A DNA stretch of 64,000 bases, taken from Bacteroidales bacterium (GTDB taxonomy: Bacteria > Bacteroidota > Bacteroidia > Bacteroidales > JAIOZK01). Positions 1 to 7,833 of the stretch are shown here, piece by piece. The stretch's first letter is position 1; each line of letters begins with the position of its first letter. Location of the stretch: contig JAIOZK010000001.1 in assembly GCA_021740625.1 (NCBI GenBank), positions 186,001 through 250,000 of the forward strand. Direction: 5' to 3'. The notes below the pieces were generated by a model. That model ran no database searches. It had not been told where the DNA came from and was given only the letters and a program-made list of their open reading frames with translations. The position numbers were made by a program, and so were the translations under genes.

Positions 1-154
1 TGTGCCCCATTTCCTCTCCGGCAAATTGAGTAAACACTTTTTTCATTTCCTCATTGGATGCATTGTTTGCAAGTTCGGTATAAAAATCCACAGCTTCCTG
101 CTCTGAATTGATCGCAAAATCAAGAATGTCGTCGATATTTTTAAATTCTTCCAT
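1..154 (-). CDS. Ferritin-like / rubrerythrin-family protein (N-terminal part, runs off the window)
   Basis: The frame opens with ATG at 154 and is still open at the window edge, so about 51 residues are visible. They begin MEEFKNIDDILDFAIN and contain EQEAVDFYTELA and later AGEEMGH. A Glu in helix 1 followed by an E-x-x-H pair in helix 2 is the diiron pattern of the rubrerythrin/ferritin-like four-helix family, whose members handle peroxide or store iron in the cytoplasm. Only the first half of the diiron site is visible, so the subtype (rubrerythrin with a rubredoxin tail, or ferritin-like only) cannot be told. It lies downstream of hppA on the same strand but a terminator separates the two. 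Confidence 0.7.
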   Translation of the reverse strand, partial: MEEFKNIDDILDFAINSEQEAVDFYTELANNASNEEMKKVFTQFAGEEMGH

Positions 155-247
155 TATATTGAATGTTTGTTGATTATTTACAGTAGATACTACAAAGATA
201 AATTATCCTTGAAATTAATTACATACATATGGCTAAATTAACAGGTA

Positions 248-285
248 AATAAAAAGCTACCCTGATACGATCCCAGAGTAGCTTT
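248..285 (-). terminator. Rho-independent terminator of the membrane pyrophosphatase gene
   Basis: On the minus strand AAAGCTAC (285-278) pairs perfectly with GTAGCTTT (260-253), followed by a T-rich run (TTTTTATTT). It lies just beyond the hppA stop codon at 307. Confidence 0.8.
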
Positions 286-306
286 CTCATCAAATAAGCT
301 TTATGC

Positions 307-2739
307 CTATTCGTCTGCTTTATTTTTCTTTATCTGTTGCTTAATACGCATCCCGTAGAAAGAGCGGTATGCAAAGAACAATCCTGCAACCAGGAATACC
401 AGGCCGATGATGGGAGAATAATTGGTCCTGCCAGATTTTTCTGCATGCATGATCATTTCAATGGCTATCTCTGCTGCAAGCAATCCAAACAAAGTGGAAA
501 ACTTGATGATGGGATTCAGTGCAACAGATGATGTATCCTTGAAAGGATCACCTACAGTATCTCCTACAACCGTTGCTTCATGAAGTGGTGTATCCTTTTC
601 TTTCAGATCCACTTCCACGACTTTCTTGGCATTGTCCCAAGCACCGCCGGCATTGGCCATGTACATGGCCTGGAAGAGGCCGAACACAGCAATGGATATC
701 AGGTATGAAACAAAGAAGTTGGGATCGAAGAACGCAAAGGCCAATGTCAGTGAGAAGATCACGCCGAATATATTCCACATCCCCGACTGGGCATATTTGG
801 TACAAATCTTTACCACATTTTTGGAATCCTGCATATCGGCTTCTTTTTTGTCCAGATTGATGTGTTTCTTGATAAATTCAACAGCACGGTAAGCGCCAGT
901 TGTAACCGCTTGCATGGAAGCACCTGTAAACCAGAAGATCACGGCACCTCCTGTAATAAACCCGAGGATTACCTGGGGATCGGTGAGTTCGAGTTGCAGC
1001 AATCCCACCTTCTTCAAAAGAAGAATGATGGAGAATATCATGGTTGTTGCACCGATCACCGCTGTACCGATCAGCACAGGTTTTGCTGTAGCTTTAAATG
1101 TATTTCCTGCCGAGTCATTTGCTTCGAGATGGTATTTTCCTTCTTCAAAATTAGGTTCAAAACCGTAATCATTTTTAATATCTTCTTTGATATTCGGAAT
1201 CTGTTCTATTCTGGAAAGTTCAAATACTGACTGCGCATTGTCGGTCACAGGCCCATAACTGTCAACCGCAATGGTAACAGGCCCCATACCCAGGAATCCG
1301 AATGCCACCAGCCCGAAGGCGAATATAGATGGGTAAATCATAAATTGATCCATTCCGAGTGTACTTACAAAAAAAGCACCTACCATTAATAATACTATGA
1401 CAAGGCCTTTCCAGAAGGCACTGAAATTTCCGGCAACGATACCTGACAGTATGGTCAGGGAAGCACCACCTTCACGCGAAGCGGTAACAATTTCCTGCAC
1501 ATGCCGTGAACCGGAACTGGTAAATGCTTTTGTAAATTCGGGGATAATGGCCGCTGCCAGGGTTCCAAAGCTGATGATGGTAGCCAGCTTCCACCAGAGG
1601 TCAGTAACGACTGCCCCGTCGGTCATGGTCAAATTCCCTATCAGCACGTAACTTACGATAAATGTCACAACAACAGATAGCAGTGAAGTGATCCATACCA
1701 GCGAGGTCAGTGGTATTTCAAAATTAAATTTTTTCGATTGTCCAAAACGTGCTTTTGAAACACCCTGGTTAACATAATATGAAAGCAGGGAGGTGAAGAT
1801 CATCAAAATCCTCATGGCAAAGATCCAAACGATTAGCGTTGCCTGAAACTCAATGCTGGGGATTGCAAGCACGATAAAAGCGATAAGCGCCACACCGGTT
1901 ACACCGTAAGTTTCAAACCCGTCTGCTGTGGGTCCCACGCTATCGCCGGCGTTATCACCGGTACAATCAGCAATTACACCAGGATTTCTGGGATCATCTT
2001 CAGGAAGTTTGAAAACGATTTTCATCAGGTCGGCCCCGATGTCTGCGATCTTGGTAAAAATACCACCTGCAATTCTGAGTGCAGAAGCACCGAGGGATTC
2101 ACCGATTGCAAAACCGACAAAACATGCACCGGCGCTATCACCAGGCATATAGAGAAGAATGATAAGCATCATGACCAATTCCACGCAAACAAGCAGCAGT
2201 CCAACCGACATTCCCGATTGCAGGGGAATGGACATTACCTCGAAAGGTTTATTTTTTAAGGCAGCAAAGGATGTCCGGCTGTTGGCCAGGGTATTGATCC
2301 TGATACCGAACCAGGCCACCCCATAAGAGCCCAGTATACCAATGACCGTCCACATCAGAATCAGCAATACTTTTGGTACGCCGATTCCCGCAACAAGGCC
2401 CAGGAAATAATACGCAATCGCCGCTGCAACGATCAGAAAAAGGATGAACAGAAACCTTCCCTGCTGCAGGAGATAAGTCTTACATGTTTCATAAATAATA
2501 TTACTAACATCCAACATGGCCTTGTGCACCGGGATCTTTTTGATCGTTGAATACTGATAAAGCCCAAACAATATTCCGATCAGGATGATGATCGACCCCC
2601 AGAGCAGCAGGGTAGATCCATTGATTCCCAGGGCCGGGAAAAAACTCTCCTTAAGATCCGGAATGGGTAAATCTGCTTCACTAGCAAAAGATAAGGCCGG
2701 CAGCAACAACACCGCCAATAAGCTTAGGATTTTTCTCAT
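307..2739 (-). CDS. hppA: Membrane-bound ion-pumping pyrophosphatase
   Basis: 810 residues, an integral membrane pump of the H+/Na+-PPase family that couples hydrolysis of pyrophosphate to cation export across the inner membrane. A signal-like first helix (MRKILSLLAVLLLPALSFAS) is followed by some 16 hydrophobic segments. The active-site signature DDPRNPGVIAD is present, followed by CTGDNAGDSVGPTADGFETY, a variant of the more usual DNVGDNVGD-AGMxADLFE sequence, so this is a divergent subfamily. At the potassium-switch motif (usually GNTTAA or GNTTKA) the sequence reads GNTFKA with Lys549, which in studied homologues goes with K+ independence. Ion specificity (H+, Na+ or both) cannot be read with confidence. 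Transcribed alone, divergently from the nuclease gene, and closed by its own terminator. ATG at 2739 is chosen because it gives the signal-like first helix. Confidence 0.93.
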   Translation of the reverse strand: MRKILSLLAVLLLPALSFASEADLPIPDLKESFFPALGINGSTLLLWGSIIILIGILFGLYQYSTIKKIPVHKAMLDVSNIIYETCKTYLLQQGRFLFILFLIVAAAIAYYFLGLVAGIGVPKVLLILMWTVIGILGSYGVAWFGIRINTLANSRTSFAALKNKPFEVMSIPLQSGMSVGLLLVCVELVMMLIILLYMPGDSAGACFVGFAIGESLGASALRIAGGIFTKIADIGADLMKIVFKLPEDDPRNPGVIADCTGDNAGDSVGPTADGFETYGVTGVALIAFIVLAIPSIEFQATLIVWIFAMRILMIFTSLLSYYVNQGVSKARFGQSKKFNFEIPLTSLVWITSLLSVVVTFIVSYVLIGNLTMTDGAVVTDLWWKLATIISFGTLAAAIIPEFTKAFTSSGSRHVQEIVTASREGGASLTILSGIVAGNFSAFWKGLVIVLLMVGAFFVSTLGMDQFMIYPSIFAFGLVAFGFLGMGPVTIAVDSYGPVTDNAQSVFELSRIEQIPNIKEDIKNDYGFEPNFEEGKYHLEANDSAGNTFKATAKPVLIGTAVIGATTMIFSIILLLKKVGLLQLELTDPQVILGFITGGAVIFWFTGASMQAVTTGAYRAVEFIKKHINLDKKEADMQDSKNVVKICTKYAQSGMWNIFGVIFSLTLAFAFFDPNFFVSYLISIAVFGLFQAMYMANAGGAWDNAKKVVEVDLKEKDTPLHEATVVGDTVGDPFKDTSSVALNPIIKFSTLFGLLAAEIAIEMIMHAEKSGRTNYSPIIGLVFLVAGLFFAYRSFYGMRIKQQIKKNKADE

Positions 2740-2841
2740 AATAAATCGGATTTTGGTTAATATATTTTAAGGTTGGCTAATGTAAGAAAAAAACCAAATC
2801 GCCGCTAAAAGCTTTCTTATTATTTATCAAAAGGAAGTATT

Positions 2842-2873
2842 TTTGACTATGTTTAAAATAATTCCTACTTTTA
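2842..2873 (+). promoter_or_regulatory. Bacteroidota-type promoter of the bifunctional nuclease gene
   Basis: TTTG at 2842-2845, a 20-base spacer and TACTTTTA at 2866-2873 (7 of 8 to TAnnTTTG) match the Bacteroidota -33/-7 layout. The ATG follows at 2901. A second perfect TATTTTTG overlaps the -33 element at 2838-2845. Confidence 0.55.
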
Positions 2874-2900
2874 TTCATTAGTAGAGGGAAGGTAGTATTT

Positions 2901-3494
2901 ATGGACAAAATCAAGCTTGAAATTATCGGGATGTCATACAGCCAGTCGCAAAGCGGAGCGTATGCACTGATCATGGGAGAAAAAGAAGGGAAACGGCGAT
3001 TGCCAATCATCATCGGAGGATTTGAAGCGCAGGCCATCGCCATTGAACTGGAAAAAATGAAACCTTCCCGTCCGCTAACGCACGACCTTTTCAAGAATTT
3101 CGCCGATCATTACAACATCAAAATCAAAGAAGTTGTAATCAATAAATTCCAGGAGGGCGTCTTCTTTGCTAAACTGGTTTGTGATAGCAATGGAGAACCC
3201 AGCGAGATCGACAGCAGAACCTCCGACGCAGTTGCATTGGCCATACGTTTTAATTGTCCCATTTATACCTACGAACAGATCATGGCAGATGCAGGTGTCG
3301 TCATGGATGATAAAGAAAAAGGAAGCAAAGAAAAACGAAAACCAACCACCGCCGAAAAAAAAGAAAAAGGTGGATATGCAGCGCTTTCTACCAATGAATT
3401 GTACGATTTACTGAAAAAAGCGGTTGATAAAGAAGAATATGAAAAAGCTTCCGTAATCCGTGATGAGATCAACAAACGAAAGTCAACCAGTTAA
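2901..3494 (+). CDS. Bifunctional nuclease family protein (BFN/DUF151) with UVR motif
   Basis: 197 residues. Residues about 1-135 are a bifunctional-nuclease (DUF151) domain, recognisable from MDKIKLEIIGMSYS, LPIIIGGFEAQAIAIELE and SRTSDAVALAIR. After a Lys/Glu-rich linker (about 136-155) comes a UvrB/UvrC-type motif, LYDLLKKAVDKEEYEKASVI. The family is known from plant BFN proteins with DNase/RNase activity; the bacterial role is unclear, though the UVR motif hints at contact with nucleic-acid machinery or Clp-type partners. This domain order is common in Bacteroidota. The gene is monocistronic: its promoter is at 2842-2873 and a strong terminator begins 16 bases after the stop. Confidence 0.85.
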   Translation: MDKIKLEIIGMSYSQSQSGAYALIMGEKEGKRRLPIIIGGFEAQAIAIELEKMKPSRPLTHDLFKNFADHYNIKIKEVVINKFQEGVFFAKLVCDSNGEPSEIDSRTSDAVALAIRFNCPIYTYEQIMADAGVVMDDKEKGSKEKRKPTTAEKKEKGGYAALSTNELYDLLKKAVDKEEYEKASVIRDEINKRKSTS

Positions 3495-3509
3495 ATTTCC
3501 TGCAAACGG

Positions 3510-3540
3510 AACCATCCATCGGATGGTTTTTTTTATTTTT
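3510..3540 (+). terminator. Rho-independent terminator after the bifunctional nuclease gene
   Basis: AACCATCC (3510-3517), loop ATC, GGATGGTT (3521-3528), then a long T tract. A perfect 8-bp stem. It argues that the transporter downstream starts after this point (ATG 3568), not at the in-frame ATG 3460 inside the nuclease gene. Confidence 0.88.
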
Positions 3541-3567
3541 GACCCCTCAACAAAGGATACGGGCAGG

Positions 3568-5388
3568 ATGAAAATCAGGATCTCATTGTTTAGCATTTTA
3601 TTTTTGATCATTTCGAGCACGCTGGGGCAGAACACTGCCAAGCGCATCAACCTGATCACACAAGAATGGAAACCCGTTGCCGTGCAACAAAGCCCGGAGA
3701 AAAAATTAAGCTCCTTTGCAAGCACGGACTATTTGAGTTTCTTTAAAGAGGACAATATCTTTAAAGAAAAGATTTCAACACTCGATATATTGGCAAGTGG
3801 TCATTGGCAGCTTGACAGTAATTTACTGATCCTGGAGTATGATCTTGAACCCATTTCCATGGAAATCGATTCAGTGGTTTATCATGTGGATGATGATCGG
3901 CCTGAATTGATCTATTACCAGGATGGAAAAGAAATCACCCGTTTCCGGCAAAATGCACTTGAAGCTGAAAAGAAAAAGGAAGCATATGAGATTGTCGAAT
4001 TGTCGGAAGATAAACTGATCCTCAGAAAACAAAAAATTACTTATGAATACGCCAGCAACAGTCACGATAAAACTTTTGCCCTCAGCAGCTCTGGCTTCAA
4101 CCTAAAATCCCTCTTCCGGGGTATCCTCGGACTGTTCACGGTTATCTTCCTGGCATTTCTGATGAGCAGCAACCGCAGGGCCATCAGTTGGAAAATCGTG
4201 GGAGTCGGATTGCTGGTGCAAATCATCATCGCTATCGCAGTTTTAAAAGTTCCTTTTATTCAAGACTTCATCGAATTTGTGGGGCAGATGTTCATCAAAG
4301 TCCTGGATTTTACAAAAGTGGGCAGTGAGTTTCTATTCGGGGGATTGCTTAATACCGAAACATATGGATTTATTTTTGCTTTTCAGATCCTGCCGACCAT
4401 TATCTTCTTCTCTGCCCTGACCAGTGTTTTGTTCTATTACGGGATCATACAGAAGATCGTTTATGCCCTGGCATGGCTGATGACGAAAGCATTGAAGATT
4501 TCGGGAGCGGAAAGTCTTTCTGCCTCCGGTAATATTTTCCTCGGGCAAACGGAATCCCCTTTGTTGATTAAGGAATACCTGCCCAAAATGAACCGTTCGG
4601 AGATCATGCTGGTGATGGTAGGCGGTATGGCAACCATTGCCGGAGGAGTACTTGCTATATACATCGGTTTGCTGGGAGGGGATGACCCCGCCGAACGAAT
4701 CCTCTTTGCCAAGCACCTGATCACAGCTTCCGTGATGGCGGCACCCGGAGCTGTGGTTGCAGCAAAAATCCTGGTACCACAAACAGAACCCATCCAAAGC
4801 GAGATTAAGATCACCCAGGAAAAAATCGGCTCCAATATCCTCGAAGCAATTGCCAATGGCACCAATCAGGGACTTCGACTTGCGGTGAACGTTGGGGCCA
4901 TGCTCCTGGTCTTCCTGGCCTTCATTGCTATGTTGAACTTCATTCTTTTCAAGATCGGAGCATGGACCGACCTGAATCCCCTGATCGCGGACATCAGCAA
5001 CGGGCAATTTGAAAAATTCAGCCTGGAGTTCCTGCTGGGATATGCATTCACACCTGTAGCCTGGGCCATTGGTGTTCCTGCAGCGGATATGACGCTGGTG
5101 GCACAGCTTTTTGGTGAAAAGATCATCCTGAACGAAATGATCGCTTACGTTAGCCTGAAAAATATGCTGAACGCGGCTAGCTTCTCCTACGATAAATCAG
5201 CCATCATCGCTACCTATATTCTTTGCGGATTTGCCAATTTCAGCTCCATCGGCATACAGCTTGGCGGTATCGGTGCTCTGGCTCCAAACAAAAAGACCAT
5301 GCTGTCGCAGCTTGGTTTCCGCGCCCTGGTCGGCGGAGCGCTGGCCTCTTTGCTTTCGGCTACGATTGTGGGGATGATTCTGGGCTAG
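3568..5388 (+). CDS. Concentrative nucleoside transporter (NupC/CNT family) with N-terminal extracytoplasmic domain
   Basis: 606 residues from ATG 3568; an upstream in-frame ATG (3460) is rejected because it overlaps the nuclease gene and its terminator. A signal peptide (MKIRISLFSILFLIISSTLG) leads into about 170 soluble residues containing ASGHWQLDSNLLILEYD and YEIVELSEDKLILRKQK, a pattern like small lipocalin-type beta barrels. From about residue 180 to the end is the CNT permease: GNIFLGQTESPLLIKEYLPK and MLVMVGGMATIAGG are family hallmarks, followed by the PVAWAIGVP and SSIGIQLGGIGAL segments. CNT proteins import nucleosides with Na+ or H+. Usual length is about 400 residues, so the extra domain is real added sequence. 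Thymidylate synthase follows 215 bases downstream, consistent with pyrimidine use. Confidence 0.9.
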   Translation: MKIRISLFSILFLIISSTLGQNTAKRINLITQEWKPVAVQQSPEKKLSSFASTDYLSFFKEDNIFKEKISTLDILASGHWQLDSNLLILEYDLEPISMEIDSVVYHVDDDRPELIYYQDGKEITRFRQNALEAEKKKEAYEIVELSEDKLILRKQKITYEYASNSHDKTFALSSSGFNLKSLFRGILGLFTVIFLAFLMSSNRRAISWKIVGVGLLVQIIIAIAVLKVPFIQDFIEFVGQMFIKVLDFTKVGSEFLFGGLLNTETYGFIFAFQILPTIIFFSALTSVLFYYGIIQKIVYALAWLMTKALKISGAESLSASGNIFLGQTESPLLIKEYLPKMNRSEIMLVMVGGMATIAGGVLAIYIGLLGGDDPAERILFAKHLITASVMAAPGAVVAAKILVPQTEPIQSEIKITQEKIGSNILEAIANGTNQGLRLAVNVGAMLLVFLAFIAMLNFILFKIGAWTDLNPLIADISNGQFEKFSLEFLLGYAFTPVAWAIGVPAADMTLVAQLFGEKIILNEMIAYVSLKNMLNAASFSYDKSAIIATYILCGFANFSSIGIQLGGIGALAPNKKTMLSQLGFRALVGGALASLLSATIVGMILG

Positions 5389-5415
5389 CGTAAGGCAATA
5401 GCCTGCCTTTCGCTA
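5386..5415. repeat. Hairpin overlapping the transporter stop codon
   Basis: TAGCG-T-AAGGCA (5386-5397), a 6-base loop, and TGCCTT-T-CGCTA (5404-5415) form an 11-bp stem with one T/T mismatch. There is no T tract, so it may be an RNA-stabilising 3' structure or a weak terminator. Confidence 0.5.
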
Positions 5416-5603
5416 CACTATTGTGAACGATGCAAGGGCGGCACTCGGCAGAAGGCAGTCAGCATTTAGGCATAGACAAGAAGGAACTCATAACTCAAAA
5501 CGCAAAACTTCTCCTGTTTATCTTTTGTTCATAAAAAACATCGATACTTTTCAATATTTTATCATTAAATTTTCATCTTTGAAGCAAAATCAGACATTTG
5601 CGA

Positions 5604-6398
5604 ATGAAACAATACTTAGAACTCTTAGATCATATACTGAGCAACGGCATTGTTAAAAAAGACCGCACCGGGACCGGTACCATCAGCACATTTGGATACC
5701 AGATGCGTTTTGACCTGGCGCAGGGCTTTCCGGTGCTGACCACAAAAAAACTTCACTTAAGATCGATTATTTATGAATTACTGTGGTTCCTGAATGGAGA
5801 TACCAACATCAAATACCTGAAAGATCATAAAGTCAGGATATGGGATGAATGGGCCAATGAGGAAGGGGACCTGGGGCATATTTATGGCTACCAGTGGCGC
5901 TCATGGCCGGCACCCGACGGGAAAAAGATCGACCAGATCTCCGAGGTGGTGAAATCCATACAGGAAAATCCTGATTCCAGAAGGCACATCGTGAGCGCCT
6001 GGAACGTGGGTGAACTCGACAAAATGGCTCTTCCCCCCTGTCACGTGCTCTTCCACTTTTATGTCGGAAACGGGAAGCTATCCTGCCATCTTTACCAGAG
6101 AAGCGCAGATACTTTCCTGGGTGTACCTTTCAACATTGCTTCCTATTCACTCCTCACCATGATGATGGCACAGGCAACGGGTTTAAAACCGGGAGAATTT
6201 ATCCATACCTTCGGGGATGTGCATATCTACCTGAACCATATTGAGCAGTGCAAATTACAACTAACAAGAAAACCCTATCCATTGCCCCGGATGAAGATCA
6301 ACCCAAAAGTGAAAAGTATTTTTGATTTTCAATATGAGGATTTTGAGCTCGTGGGGTATGAGGCACATCCGCATATTAAGGGGGAGATTTCGGTGTAG
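5604..6398 (+). CDS. thyA: Thymidylate synthase
   Basis: 264 residues from ATG 5604, exactly the length of E. coli ThyA (a TTG two codons upstream is rejected). Converts dUMP to dTMP using methylene-tetrahydrofolate in the cytoplasm. The N-terminus [12 protein letters not shown] and the RTGTGTIS loop bind folate and phosphate; the catalytic cysteine is Cys146 in [12 protein letters not shown], followed by [20 protein letters not shown] and the C-terminal [10 protein letters not shown]. Every expected residue is present. Its product dihydrofolate is recycled by the folA gene 57 bases downstream, so the two probably act as a unit. No Shine-Dalgarno is visible; CATCTTTG at 5574-5581 is a near match to a -7 box. 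Confidence 0.97.
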   Translation: MKQYLELLDHILSNGIVKKDRTGTGTISTFGYQMRFDLAQGFPVLTTKKLHLRSIIYELLWFLNGDTNIKYLKDHKVRIWDEWANEEGDLGHIYGYQWRSWPAPDGKKIDQISEVVKSIQENPDSRRHIVSAWNVGELDKMALPPCHVLFHFYVGNGKLSCHLYQRSADTFLGVPFNIASYSLLTMMMAQATGLKPGEFIHTFGDVHIYLNHIEQCKLQLTRKPYPLPRMKINPKVKSIFDFQYEDFELVGYEAHPHIKGEISV

Positions 6399-6410
6399 AT
6401 TTTAGTTTTG

Positions 6411-6430
6411 CTCCCGAAAGCTTTCGGGAG
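6411..6430. repeat. Perfect 20-bp palindrome between thyA and folA
   Basis: CTCCCGAAAGCTTTCGGGAG reads identically on both strands, with no loop. It sits 13 bases after the thyA stop and could cruciform, bind a dimeric protein or mark a mobile repeat. Confidence 0.75.
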
Positions 6431-6455
6431 AGTTTTGAATTTTGAGTTTTGAGTT

Positions 6456-6944
6456 ATGAGAAATATTTCCATTATTGTCGCCATTGCTGCCAACAACGCC
6501 ATAGGAAAAGACAACCAGCTCTTGTGGCATATTTCGAATGATCTGAAACGGTTTAAGAAGATCACTCAGGGTCATCCTGTGATCATGGGAAAGAAGACTT
6601 TTGAATCCCTTCCGAAAGCTCCCCTGCCCAATCGCACAAACATTGTGATTACGGATGATCCGAATGAGACTTTTGACGGATGCATTACGGTTTATTCGAT
6701 CGACGAAGCGCTGGAACATTGCGATAAACAGGAAGAAAGCTTTATCATCGGTGGTGGTTCCATTTACAGGCAATTTATGCCTCATGCCAGTAAGCTATAC
6801 ATCACAAAAGTTCATAAAGATTATGATGCGGATACATTTTTCCCTGAGATCAAGGAAAAAGAATGGAAACTTGTCGAAAAGGAAGAAATAAATGATGATC
6901 CACAAAATGATTTCACCTATTCCTTTCTCACTTATGTGAAATAA
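6456..6944 (+). CDS. folA: Dihydrofolate reductase
   Basis: 162 residues, the usual length for bacterial DHFR. Reduces dihydrofolate to tetrahydrofolate with NADPH. The N-terminal strand ISIIVAIAANNAIGKDNQLLWHIS carries the Met20-loop region and is followed by DLKRFKKIT (the active-site acid is the Asp of this helix), GHPVIMGKKTFESLP (NADPH phosphate binding) and FIIGGGSIYRQFM (cofactor glycines). It follows thyA directly, the classical arrangement for recycling the dihydrofolate made by ThyA. The ATG lies inside a Bacteroidota filler repeat (GAGTTATGAG) and no Shine-Dalgarno is visible. Confidence 0.97.
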   Translation: MRNISIIVAIAANNAIGKDNQLLWHISNDLKRFKKITQGHPVIMGKKTFESLPKAPLPNRTNIVITDDPNETFDGCITVYSIDEALEHCDKQEESFIIGGGSIYRQFMPHASKLYITKVHKDYDADTFFPEIKEKEWKLVEKEEINDDPQNDFTYSFLTYVK

Positions 6945-6990
6945 TAATCCGGGAGAAGAGTTATTTTCATAACAAACCCCTGATAAAAGA

Positions 6991-7833
6991 ATGAACAAGT
7001 ATTCTATATCCATACTATTAATTGCGCTGCTATTGCTATTTGCCTGCAAAGATGACAATACTTCAATCAACTTGAATCCCAACCTGGAAGCCGCCAAAAA
7101 CAACACCCTGGCCGAAGACATTGTGCACGACATATTTGCGATTTTACATCAGGCTGGCTATGACAGCAGCTTGCATGCCAATGGGAGCAAAGAGATTTTT
7201 GCTGCTACGGTTATGTACCAAAAAAGCAATGATTCTGTCAGTATTCGTGTTTTCTACCCCAGTTGGTACGTAGTATGCCCTGACAGCCTGAAAAGGAAAG
7301 GACAGATTACCCTTCATCTGAGCGGAGACTTTGGTGAGCCTGGCACCAGCGGCAAAGTTAGCTTTGTAAACTTCGGTGTAAGCAACATTGTTTTATCAGG
7401 AAATTTGCAATTTCAAAACACCACTCCGAATGATTCAATACCACAGTACGCTCTTAGTACGGGAAACATGTCATTTTTGCTGGGTGACTCCTCCAGCAGC
7501 ATTCAATGGCAATCTGAAAAGAATATCGTATGGTATGCAGGCTCTGACTCCCCGCAGGATTTTTCCGATGATGTTTTTCGCCTGAGTGGAACAAGCAGTG
7601 GTACTTCAGTTGGTCAGAAACCCTTTTCTTCACAAACAACAAGCCCGCTGATAAAAAGCAAACAATGCAGGTGGATTCATGGTGGATCCCTTGATTTCAG
7701 CACACCCGGAATGGAATGTCAACAGGGGGAAATCGTTTATTACGAAGGTGGCTCCTGCCATCAACAGTTTGACATGTATTTTGAGGGAACCCGCTTTTAC
7801 GAGGAATTCATCAAGCTGTATCGACAGAATTGA
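6991..7833 (+). CDS. Hypothetical lipoprotein
   Basis: 280 residues. The N-terminus MNKYSISILLIALLLLFACK is a lipoprotein signal with Cys20 as the lipidated residue, followed by KDDN, which resembles the acidic export signal that sends Bacteroidota lipoproteins to the cell surface. The mature part is Ser/Gly/Thr-rich with alternating hydrophobic residues (probable beta structure) and has three or four cysteines near the C-terminus (SKQCRW, GMECQQG, GGSCHQQ) that could form disulfides. I do not recognise a family. It is 46 bases after folA and may be co-transcribed. Its stop codon abuts that of the convergent gene (TGATCA). Confidence 0.75.
   Translation: MNKYSISILLIALLLLFACKDDNTSINLNPNLEAAKNNTLAEDIVHDIFAILHQAGYDSSLHANGSKEIFAATVMYQKSNDSVSIRVFYPSWYVVCPDSLKRKGQITLHLSGDFGEPGTSGKVSFVNFGVSNIVLSGNLQFQNTTPNDSIPQYALSTGNMSFLLGDSSSSIQWQSEKNIVWYAGSDSPQDFSDDVFRLSGTSSGTSVGQKPFSSQTTSPLIKSKQCRWIHGGSLDFSTPGMECQQGEIVYYEGGSCHQQFDMYFEGTRFYEEFIKLYRQN

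Noticed and set aside
3460-3567. Upstream ATG of the nucleoside transporter
   Set aside because: It would start inside the nuclease gene and translate through its terminator; the signal peptide begins at 3568.
4333-5007. Long minus-strand frame (224 residues) inside the transporter gene
   Set aside because: It mirrors the CNT coding sequence and has an implausible His/Gln/Asn-rich composition.
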